Shown: positions 1 through 5,283 of the stretch, one piece after another
Numbering within the stretch: position 1 is the stretch's first letter
How the letters are laid out: every line of letters starts with the position of its first letter
Source: Candidatus Neoflavobacterium equi
GTDB taxonomy: Bacteria > Bacteroidota > Bacteroidia > Flavobacteriales > Flavobacteriaceae
Direction: 5' to 3'
NCBI GenBank assembly: GCA_018065745.1
Contig: JAGHSS010000305.1
Coordinates: 1 to 5,283 of the forward strand
DNA length: 5,283 nucleotides
Translations under genes and position numbers: made by a program
Notes under the pieces: generated by a model
Seen by the model: the letters and a program-made list of their open reading frames with translations, nothing else
What the model was told of the DNA's origin: nothing
The model's database searches: none

Positions 1-64
1 CTTTAATTAATCGCCTCAACATTCTTTACTTTGGTTCATATTTAGTAATAAACCATTTAATTTT

Positions 65-97
65 TTTGTTATTTTGTTTTTATTAAGACTATATTTT
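65..97 (+). promoter_or_regulatory. Probable Bacteroidota-type promoter for the peptidase gene
   Basis: A TTTG at 65-68 is followed, 21 bases later, by TATATTTT at 90-97. The known Bacteroidota housekeeping promoter is a -33 TTTG/TTG and a -7 TAnnTTTG separated by roughly 17-23 bases. The match is complete except for the last base of the -7 box (T instead of G). Transcription would start near 102-105, leaving a leader of about 15-18 nt before the ATG at 120. The whole stretch is very AT-rich, so a chance match is possible. Confidence 0.42.
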
Positions 98-119
98 TTA
101 CATCCCAAAATCATTTCTC

Positions 120-1823
120 ATGCGCATCCTCTTGTTAAGCCTTGTATTTACCGTTCTTGCTCAAAGTCAAGAAACAAAGAATAAAATCGCCCCAACAGAT
201 TTTAGCTCCCCCATGGGAATTAGATTAAATCCCGCAGGTACTTTTGGAGAGCTGAGGGCCAATCACTTTCATTCCGGTTTGGATTTTAAGACCAATCAGG
301 TGGAAGGACTGCCGGTATATGCTGCAGGAGATGGCTATGTTTCCAGAATTAAATATTCTTCTTTTGGCTATGGAAAAGCCATTTACATCAACCATCCAAA
401 TGGGTTTACTTCAGTATACGGACATTTGCAGCGTGGAGCTGAGGAAGTGGAAGGGTATGTAAAGAAAAACCAATACGACAAACAGTCTTTTGAGATAGAA
501 GTGTTTCCACAACCGCATGAATTGGTGGTGAAAAAAGGAGACTTGATTGCATATTCAGGAAACACCGGTGGTTCTGGTGGTCCACACCTTCATTTTGAAT
601 ACAGAGATACCAAGACGGAAGAGGTCTTGAATCCGCTGTTGTTTGGTTTGTCCAGAGAGATGAAGGATACCATTGCACCTACTTTGGAAAATTTATTTGC
701 TTACCCATTAGATCCAAACGGCTTTGCCAACAAGAGCGCAGATCCTGTAGTAATCACGTTTGATTCCAGAGTGGGAAATGTCATTCAAGCAAATCCGGTA
801 CAAGCGCGTGGGCGCATCGGTTTTGGAGTTTCATCATTTGATACCTATAATAACAACTTCAATAAAAACGGCCTTTACAAATTGGAACTGTTGGTAGATA
901 ACAAACCCCAGTATGTGGTCAACTTTGATGCCTTGAGCTTTTCTGAATCCAGATACATCAATTCATATATTGACTACAGACGCAGAAAGTTGTTTAAGGA
1001 CTACATCCAGAAATTGTTTTACACCACAAAATATCCTTTGTCCATCATTTCACACAATGTTAAAGACGGCATTTTGGAGGTGAAAGAGGGGGATTCTTAT
1101 ACTGTAGAAATTATCTTGTCAGATTTTCACAAAAACCAAACTAAAGTAATCATTCCCGTGATTTTTGCTGCAGATGATTTCAACCTGCCAGCAAAGCCAA
1201 AAAACGGAGCTTTTGATTTGATACACGACAAAGAAACCATTTATGCCAAAGAAAATATTTCAGTGACCATTCCTGAAAATACATTCTTGGAAGATTTTGA
1301 ATTTAACTTCCAAGTGAATCAAAACACCTTGGTGCTTCACAGAGATGTGGAACCCGCATATAAAGACATGACCATTGCAATGGACGTCAGTGAAATGACA
1401 GACTTAAATGTGTTCAAATCTTATATTGCCCGTGTGGATGGCAAAAAGTTGAGTTACCAATACACCACCAAAAAGGGGAATGTTTTCTCAACTAGAACCA
1501 AATCACTAGGTACATATAAGATTGCTACAGATTTGGTAGCTCCAAAAATTTACAGCCCAAGTTTCAAACCGAATCAAAATCTGGACAAGGTCAACTCCAT
1601 TAAGGTGTATATTGAGGACCTTGATTCCGGCATTGCATCCTATGAAGGGTATTTAAACGGAAAATGGATTTTAATGGATTATGATTATAAAACAAAATCA
1701 TTAATTCACTATTTTAGCGACAATATTTATGAAGATGGAGAAAATTTGCTGAAAATCATTGTAAAAGACAATGTGGGTAACACGGCAATTTTTGATTCTA
1801 ATTTTCAGAAAACTAAAAACTAA
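120..1823 (+). CDS. Secreted M23 family (LytM-type) zinc metallopeptidase with long beta-rich C-terminal region
   Basis: A 567-residue exported protein. Residues 1 to about 16 form a signal peptide (MR, then a Leu/Val-rich core, cleavage likely near LAQSQ), which supports the ATG at 120. The M23 catalytic domain spans about 30-175 with every key residue in place: H51 and D55 (HSGLD, zinc ligands), H102 (VYGHL, catalytic), H156 and H158 (GPHLHFE, catalytic and zinc ligand). M23 enzymes of this type cleave peptide cross-links in peptidoglycan, so a periplasmic cell-wall endopeptidase is the likely role. About 35 residues (104-138) are inserted between the H102 strand and the GDLIAYSGNTG strand; I recall this from other Bacteroidota homologues. 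Residues 180-567 look all-beta: one region near 225-350, and a final Ig-like unit (about 475-560) with DLDSGI at 500-505 and DNVGN at 550-554. There is no T9SS sorting tail and no lipobox. It is the first gene of a tight cluster, 3 nt ahead of the TonB receptor. The family call is firm; the substrate is inferred. Confidence 0.95.
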   Translation: MRILLLSLVFTVLAQSQETKNKIAPTDFSSPMGIRLNPAGTFGELRANHFHSGLDFKTNQVEGLPVYAAGDGYVSRIKYSSFGYGKAIYINHPNGFTSVYGHLQRGAEEVEGYVKKNQYDKQSFEIEVFPQPHELVVKKGDLIAYSGNTGGSGGPHLHFEYRDTKTEEVLNPLLFGLSREMKDTIAPTLENLFAYPLDPNGFANKSADPVVITFDSRVGNVIQANPVQARGRIGFGVSSFDTYNNNFNKNGLYKLELLVDNKPQYVVNFDALSFSESRYINSYIDYRRRKLFKDYIQKLFYTTKYPLSIISHNVKDGILEVKEGDSYTVEIILSDFHKNQTKVIIPVIFAADDFNLPAKPKNGAFDLIHDKETIYAKENISVTIPENTFLEDFEFNFQVNQNTLVLHRDVEPAYKDMTIAMDVSEMTDLNVFKSYIARVDGKKLSYQYTTKKGNVFSTRTKSLGTYKIATDLVAPKIYSPSFKPNQNLDKVNSIKVYIEDLDSGIASYEGYLNGKWILMDYDYKTKSLIHYFSDNIYEDGENLLKIIVKDNVGNTAIFDSNFQKTKN

Positions 1824-1826
1824 CCT

Positions 1827-4292
1827 TTGAAAAACACGATTTCCCTACTAACGTTCCTGTGCTTGTGCACGGGGATGACATTGCATGCTCAAACCGCTCG
1901 TTTAAAAGGAGTGATTTTAAATGAGGAGCAGCAACCGGTTTCCAATGTTTCCATTGCCATTGATCAACCCATTTCAACTACTAATGAAAGTGGTTTTTAC
2001 CTTTTAGACGTTCCGGCAAATAAGGTATTGACGGTGGTTTTTTCTCATGTGGGGTATCAAAATGCCACAGTGAAAATACAGTTAAAACCCAATGAAGATT
2101 TTGAGTTCAATCCGGTTTTGAGCAAGACAACTGCACAGCTGGGGGAAATTGTCATTTCCAAGGCAGGACGCAAACGCGTGGAGGGGCTGACGTCCATTTC
2201 TCCGTCCAGCATCCGTTTGATTCCTGGAGCAAATGCAGGGGTAGAAAACATTTTGAAAACCCTGCCAGGGGTGTATTCCAACAATGAATTGAGTACACAA
2301 TATGCCGTGCGTGGTGGAAATTATGATGAAAACTTGGTATATGTAGATGAAATTGAAATTTACAGACCCTTCTTGATTCGTTCTGGTCAGCAGGAGGGAT
2401 TGAGTTTCACCAATACAGATATGGTGTCCAATATTGATTTTTCTGCCGGAGGATTTCAGGCAAAACACGGAGATAAATTATCCTCTGTCTTGGACATTAC
2501 CTACAGAAAGCCGACTAAATTTCAGGCCATCATCAACGCCAGTCTTTTGGGAGGAAGTGCAACTTTTGACTACGTTTCCAAAAGTCAGAAATTCAGTGGT
2601 ATTACTTCCATGAGGTACCGTGACAACAGTCTTTTAGTCAATTCACAGGAGACGCAAACCAACTACAGACCAAGATTCACAGACATACAGCAGACCTTTA
2701 ATTACAACATCACTTCCAAGTGGCAGATGAGTTTTTTGGGGAATATTTCCCAAAACAGATACGACTATGCGCCTCAAGCCAGACAGACAAACTTTGGAAC
2801 ACTGAGTGATCCCATCGCTTTGGTTGTGGATTATGACGGACAAGAGAAGGACAAATACACCACTTTTTTTGGTGCCTTGAAATCTGTATATGCCGTAACC
2901 CCAAATTTTAATTTAAAAGTTATTGGTTCTGTTTACCAAACCAAAGAACAGGAATATTTTGACATCATGGCCCAATACAGACTTGGGGAAGTGGACACCA
3001 ATATTGGTTCTGAAACCTTTGGAGATGTGACCTATTCCCGTGGTGCTGGATCCCAACTTTCCCATGCCAGAAACAACCTGGACGCGATGATTGTCAATGC
3101 TGAAGTCAAAGGGTTTCACGATTTGAAAAACGACAATCAAGTGGAGTGGGGGGCAAAATACACCTTTGAAGACATCAGAGACCGCTTGGTGGAATGGGAG
3201 GCGATTGACTCTGCTGGATTCAATTTATCCATGCCAGACTTGGGCTTTGTCAACGACCAACCTTACACCCCAAATACCTACCCATTGGCGCCATACCAAT
3301 CTGTGCGTGCCTTGAATTTTGTCAAGATTAACCGCTTGTCCGGATTTTTACAATGGAACAAACGCGGGCAGATGGGAACCACAGATTACTGGTTAAACCT
3401 TGGGGTGCGTGCACACCATTGGACGGTTTCTGGACCGGCATTTGGCTCCAACAGCCAAACGGTATTCAGTCCACGTGCGCAGTTTTCCATCAAGCCAGAA
3501 TGGGACCAAGACATGGTTTTTAGACTTTCTGGAGGTTTGTACCACCAACCGCCATTTTACAGAGAGTTGCGCGGTTATGACGGACAGGTCAACCCGGATG
3601 TGAAGGCGCAGCAGTCCATCCACGTGGTGTTGTCAAACGACTATAGTTTTAAAATCGGATCCCGTCCGTTTACCCTGACATCAGAGGCCTATTACAAAAA
3701 TTTGACAGACGTCAACGCCTACACCATTGACAATGTGCGCATCAGGTATTTTGCTGACAACAACACAGAAGCCTATGTTTATGGAGCTGATTTCAGACTG
3801 AATGGTGAATTTGTTCCCGGCACGGAATCTTGGTTCACATTTGGGTACCTCAAGACGGAAGAAAATCAAAACGGCAAGGGATATATTGCCAGACCAACAG
3901 ACCAACGTTTGAAATTTGCCCTGTTGTTTCAAGATTATATGCCCAACATCCCAAGTTTGAAAATTTATCTAAACATGATTTACAACACCGGTCTACCAGG
4001 CGGTTCTCCGGCTTATGCGGACCCGTATTTGTACCAATCCCGTTTGAAAGATTACAGACGTGTGGACGCTGGTTTCTCTTATGTTTTCAAGGACAGCAAC
4101 ATTCAATCTGACAAAAAATGGCTTGGGCCGTTCAAGGAGTTCAGCATCGGGATTGAGTTGTTCAATATGTTCAACAACCAAAATTCCATCACCAATACTT
4201 GGGTGAGAGACGTGTATACCAAATCCCAATATGCCGTTCCAAACTACATGACCACGCGTGTTTTTAGCGTTAAATTGAGTGCCAGGTTATAA
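1827..4292 (+). CDS. TonB-dependent outer-membrane receptor with N-terminal carboxypeptidase-regulatory-like domain
   Basis: An 821-residue outer-membrane transporter using energy from TonB-ExbBD. The signal peptide is residues 1-21 (K2, hydrophobic core, LHA before Q22). A CarboxypepD_reg-like beta-sandwich spans about 25-100, with TTNESGFYLL at 51-60 and VGY at 75-77. A TonB-box-like LGEIVIS follows at 105-111. The plug covers about 122-228 (LPGV 146-149, VRGGNYDENLVYVDE 161-175, SAGGFQAKHGDKLSS 206-220), and a beta-barrel rich in aromatic residues runs from about 230 to the end, closing with VFSVKLSARL. The length fits FecA-like receptors rather than the roughly 1000-residue SusC type, and no SusD gene adjoins. 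The start is TTG: the in-frame TAA of the preceding gene lies 3 nt upstream, and the first downstream ATG (codon 17) would remove the signal peptide. That spacing suggests co-transcription and translational coupling with the peptidase. The 3' half looks more GC-rich than the flanking genes. The ligand cannot be read from the sequence. Confidence 0.95.
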   Translation: MKNTISLLTFLCLCTGMTLHAQTARLKGVILNEEQQPVSNVSIAIDQPISTTNESGFYLLDVPANKVLTVVFSHVGYQNATVKIQLKPNEDFEFNPVLSKTTAQLGEIVISKAGRKRVEGLTSISPSSIRLIPGANAGVENILKTLPGVYSNNELSTQYAVRGGNYDENLVYVDEIEIYRPFLIRSGQQEGLSFTNTDMVSNIDFSAGGFQAKHGDKLSSVLDITYRKPTKFQAIINASLLGGSATFDYVSKSQKFSGITSMRYRDNSLLVNSQETQTNYRPRFTDIQQTFNYNITSKWQMSFLGNISQNRYDYAPQARQTNFGTLSDPIALVVDYDGQEKDKYTTFFGALKSVYAVTPNFNLKVIGSVYQTKEQEYFDIMAQYRLGEVDTNIGSETFGDVTYSRGAGSQLSHARNNLDAMIVNAEVKGFHDLKNDNQVEWGAKYTFEDIRDRLVEWEAIDSAGFNLSMPDLGFVNDQPYTPNTYPLAPYQSVRALNFVKINRLSGFLQWNKRGQMGTTDYWLNLGVRAHHWTVSGPAFGSNSQTVFSPRAQFSIKPEWDQDMVFRLSGGLYHQPPFYRELRGYDGQVNPDVKAQQSIHVVLSNDYSFKIGSRPFTLTSEAYYKNLTDVNAYTIDNVRIRYFADNNTEAYVYGADFRLNGEFVPGTESWFTFGYLKTEENQNGKGYIARPTDQRLKFALLFQDYMPNIPSLKIYLNMIYNTGLPGGSPAYADPYLYQSRLKDYRRVDAGFSYVFKDSNIQSDKKWLGPFKEFSIGIELFNMFNNQNSITNTWVRDVYTKSQYAVPNYMTTRVFSVKLSARL

Positions 4293-4308
4293 TTGCTGTA
4301 ATATTTAC

Positions 4309-4316
4309 TATATTTG
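4309..4316 (+). promoter_or_regulatory. -7 promoter box upstream of the lipoprotein gene
   Basis: TATATTTG is a full match to the Bacteroidota -7 consensus TAnnTTTG. Transcription would begin about 5 nt downstream, near 4321, giving a leader of about 14 nt before the ATG at 4335. No good TTTG/TTG lies at the usual 17-23 base spacing upstream (the nearest TTGs are 13 and 31 bases away), so the -33 half is poor. No terminator is visible between the receptor stop and this site, so the lipoprotein may be made both by read-through and from this internal promoter. Confidence 0.45.
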
Positions 4317-4334
4317 ATTTTTAAACATGAAGCG

Positions 4335-5102
4335 ATGAAAAAAATAACTTTATATATGGGCGTGCTAATTGCAGGGGTTTTGACCTCGTGCAAGGAGGAA
4401 ACAAAGCCAAAAGTTATATACAAAGAGAAGGAAGTTGCAACTCAAACTGTTGAGCGTGATTCCACACAGATCAAAGTTTCTGACTTACCTGTGCACATGG
4501 AAGGCACTAAATATGTGATTTTCCCAGTTGGAGATATCCGTATTTATGACAACGGAAACAAAAGTTATGGTAGTAGTAAAACCAACACTATTAGTTATGC
4601 TATTTCCAACTACAACCGTTTTGAAATTACTGGATATTTTGAAAACCTTAAATTTCAACATGTAGATTCTACCAATATTAGACCGTTGACTGAGAAGTTA
4701 ATTCAAATTCAAACGGCCACTTATTTAAGTGAATTCGCACAGGCAAACAAACGCGAAATCTTGGTGTATACCTTGGTGGATGCCGATACTAATTTGGATT
4801 CAAAACTGGATTCAAACGACATTAAATCGCTTTACATCAGTACAATCGGAGGCTTGCAATTCACAAAATTGACCAAAGATTATCAGGAGTTGATTGACTG
4901 GAATGTAGTTGTACCCTTGAATCGCCTGTATTTCAGAGCCATTGAAGACATCAACAAAAATGGAGCATTTGACAAAAATGACAAGGTGCACTATTACTAT
5001 GCCAATATGAATGCTAAAAATTGGGAAGTCACAGAATATGACCCCGTGAATAACCTTCATAAAATAGCAGAAGAGCAGACCGCTGTAGTTCCTGCAGAAT
5101 GA
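4335..5102 (+). CDS. Putative surface-exposed lipoprotein with two EF-hand-like calcium loops, function unknown
   Basis: A 255-residue lipoprotein that I do not recognise as a named family. A type II signal peptide ends in the lipobox LTSC with Cys19 lipidated. The next residues, K20-E21-E22, match the K-(D/E)2 lipoprotein export signal described for Capnocytophaga, predicting transport to the outer leaflet of the outer membrane. A charged linker (about 20-45) leads to a mixed domain (about 50-245). Two 12-residue loops fit the EF-hand pattern: 151-162 (D1, N3, D5, S6, L8, D12) and 205-216 (D1, N3, N5, G6, F8, D12), so calcium binding is likely. The ATG at 4335 is chosen because it puts MKK at the start of the signal peptide. 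An in-frame TTG at 4314 would add seven residues before it, and it overlaps the -7 box, so a transcript from that promoter would lack it. The gene lies 42 nt after the receptor and before a terminator, suggesting an accessory to that transporter; this is inferred. Confidence 0.88.
   Translation: MKKITLYMGVLIAGVLTSCKEETKPKVIYKEKEVATQTVERDSTQIKVSDLPVHMEGTKYVIFPVGDIRIYDNGNKSYGSSKTNTISYAISNYNRFEITGYFENLKFQHVDSTNIRPLTEKLIQIQTATYLSEFAQANKREILVYTLVDADTNLDSKLDSNDIKSLYISTIGGLQFTKLTKDYQELIDWNVVVPLNRLYFRAIEDINKNGAFDKNDKVHYYYANMNAKNWEVTEYDPVNNLHKIAEEQTAVVPAE
4389..4400 (+). other. Lipobox cysteine and lipoprotein export signal (C-K-E-E)
   Basis: Codons 19-22 of the lipoprotein encode Cys-Lys-Glu-Glu directly after L-T-S. 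The cysteine is the expected lipidation site. K followed by two acidic residues right after the cysteine is the pattern reported as a surface-export signal in Capnocytophaga canimorsus, with related signals in other Bacteroidota. The consensus in this particular organism is unknown. Confidence 0.6.
4785..4820 (+). other. EF-hand-like calcium loop 1 of the lipoprotein
   Basis: This stretch encodes residues 151-162 (DTNLDSKLDSND). Oxygen ligands sit at loop positions 1, 3, 5 and 12, with a hydrophobic Leu at 8. Position 6 is Ser instead of the usual Gly, and position 12 is Asp rather than Glu, as in many bacterial dockerin-like loops. Calcium binding is inferred from the pattern. Confidence 0.6.
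4947..4982 (+). other. EF-hand-like calcium loop 2 of the lipoprotein
   Basis: This stretch encodes residues 205-216 (DINKNGAFDKND), with ligands at positions 1, 3, 5 and 12, the canonical Gly at 6 and an aromatic Phe at 8. It is a better match to the EF-hand consensus than the first loop, which lies 54 residues upstream. Confidence 0.65.
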
Positions 5103-5111
5103 AAAATATAT

Positions 5112-5145
5112 AAAAATGTTGTAATTTATTTACAGCATTTTTTTT
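5112..5145 (+). terminator. Rho-independent terminator of the three-gene cluster
   Basis: A stem pairs 5112-5124 with 5130-5142 around the loop TTTAT (5125-5129). Its core is TGTTGTAA against TTACAGCA with one G-U wobble (5119/5135), extended by five A-U pairs. The right arm runs into eight T residues at 5138-5145. It begins 10 bases after the lipoprotein stop. The A-run on the left side means it could also work, more weakly, on the opposite strand. Confidence 0.8.
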
Positions 5146-5247
5146 GGCGTTACCACTGCTGCGCTGCGCTTGCCGCGGTCAGGCTTTTCGCTATATCTTT
5201 TGGGGTGGGAGACCCACCCAAAAGGATGCCGCTTCAATCCTTAACGC
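5146..5247. repeat. GC-rich palindromic intergenic element, probable dispersed repeat
   Basis: About 102 non-coding bases directly after the terminator T-tract. The ends are a 6-bp inverted repeat, GCGTTA (5147-5152) and TAACGC (5242-5247). Inside are an imperfect stem (ACTGC 5155-5159 against GCGGT 5175-5179, one G-U pair) and a strong hairpin (5195-5227). The base composition is clearly more GC-rich than the flanking DNA. From memory, similar blocks beginning GGCGTTACC and ending near AAAAGGATGCCGCTTCAATCC recur between genes in marine Flavobacteriia; I could not check this. It carries no transposase and no long open frame, so a REP/MITE-like repeat is the best description. Only one copy lies in this window, so repetition is inferred. 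Confidence 0.6.
5195..5227. other. Strong hairpin within the palindromic element
   Basis: GGGTGGG (5203-5209) pairs perfectly with CCCACCC (5213-5219) around an AGA loop. The stem continues through TTTT/AAAA (5198-5201 with 5220-5223) and AT-C/G-AT at the base, with single-base bulges at G5202 and at one of G5224/G5225. That gives about 14 pairs in total. There is no T-tract after it on the + strand, so it is not a standard terminator in that direction. Confidence 0.75.
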
Positions 5248-5283
5248 AGGAACTCAGTGGTTGGTCCTTATTTCAAACAAGAG

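Noticed and set aside
2..22. Possible start of a divergent minus-strand gene: ATG at 22-20 reading M-L-R-R-L-I-K to the window edge.
   Set aside because: Only seven codons are visible, with no convincing minus-strand promoter upstream. It cannot be told apart from chance.
2082..2468. A 128-codon minus-strand open frame opposite the receptor plug.
   Set aside because: It lies antisense to the conserved plug motifs and has a Cys/His/Ile-rich low-quality translation typical of a shadow frame.
3830..4111. A 93-codon + strand open frame inside the receptor gene.
   Set aside because: It is a shadow in another frame of the receptor barrel, which is continuous and well supported. It has no plausible domain of its own.
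1827..4292. SusC-type glycan receptor.
   Set aside because: The protein is about 200 residues shorter than typical SusC proteins, and the next gene is not SusD-like.
4314..4334. TTG at 4314 as the lipoprotein start, adding M-I-F-K-H-E-A.
   Set aside because: It places charged residues before the MKK of a normal signal peptide, and it overlaps the -7 box, so it would be missing from transcripts made there.
5254..5283. Possible C-terminal end of a convergent minus-strand gene, reading L-L-F-E-I-R-T-N-H then TGA.
   Set aside because: Nine codons at the edge are not enough. A + strand frame is also open here, so coding status is undecided.

Overview
The window looks like a chromosomal piece of a marine-type Flavobacteriia/Bacteroidota genome. 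The evidence is the AT-rich intergenic DNA, starts without Shine-Dalgarno sequences, a perfect Bacteroidota -7 box (TAnnTTTG), a TonB receptor with an N-terminal carboxypeptidase-regulatory-like domain, and a lipoprotein whose Cys is followed by K-E-E, which resembles the surface-export signal of this phylum. No taxonomic search was possible, so the assignment rests on these hallmarks.

Layout: 1-119 is an AT-rich upstream region with a near-consensus promoter (65-97). Three genes follow on the + strand. The first (120-1823) is a secreted M23/LytM-type zinc metallopeptidase with all five active-site residues present and a long beta-rich C-terminal region. The second (1827-4292) is a TonB-dependent outer-membrane receptor. 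It starts with TTG only 3 nt after the first gene's stop and in the same frame. After a 42-nt gap with no visible terminator comes the third (4335-5102), a lipoprotein with two EF-hand-like calcium loops, preceded by its own -7 box. A strong intrinsic terminator (5112-5145) closes the unit. Directly behind its T-tract lies a GC-rich, palindromic, non-coding element (about 5146-5247) bounded by GCGTTA/TAACGC, probably a dispersed repeat. The last 36 bases are too short to assign.

How the genes may work together: all three products are exported and act at the cell envelope. The receptor would take an unknown ligand through the outer membrane, and the lipoprotein, probably on the cell surface, could be its accessory. 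The peptidase would cut peptidoglycan cross-links or another glycine-containing peptide in the periplasm. Co-transcription is inferred from spacing, and a shared function is not shown. No mobile element, CRISPR array, RNA gene or defence system was seen. The points most worth checking are the receptor/lipoprotein pairing, the unrecognised EF-hand lipoprotein, and the palindromic element at the end.
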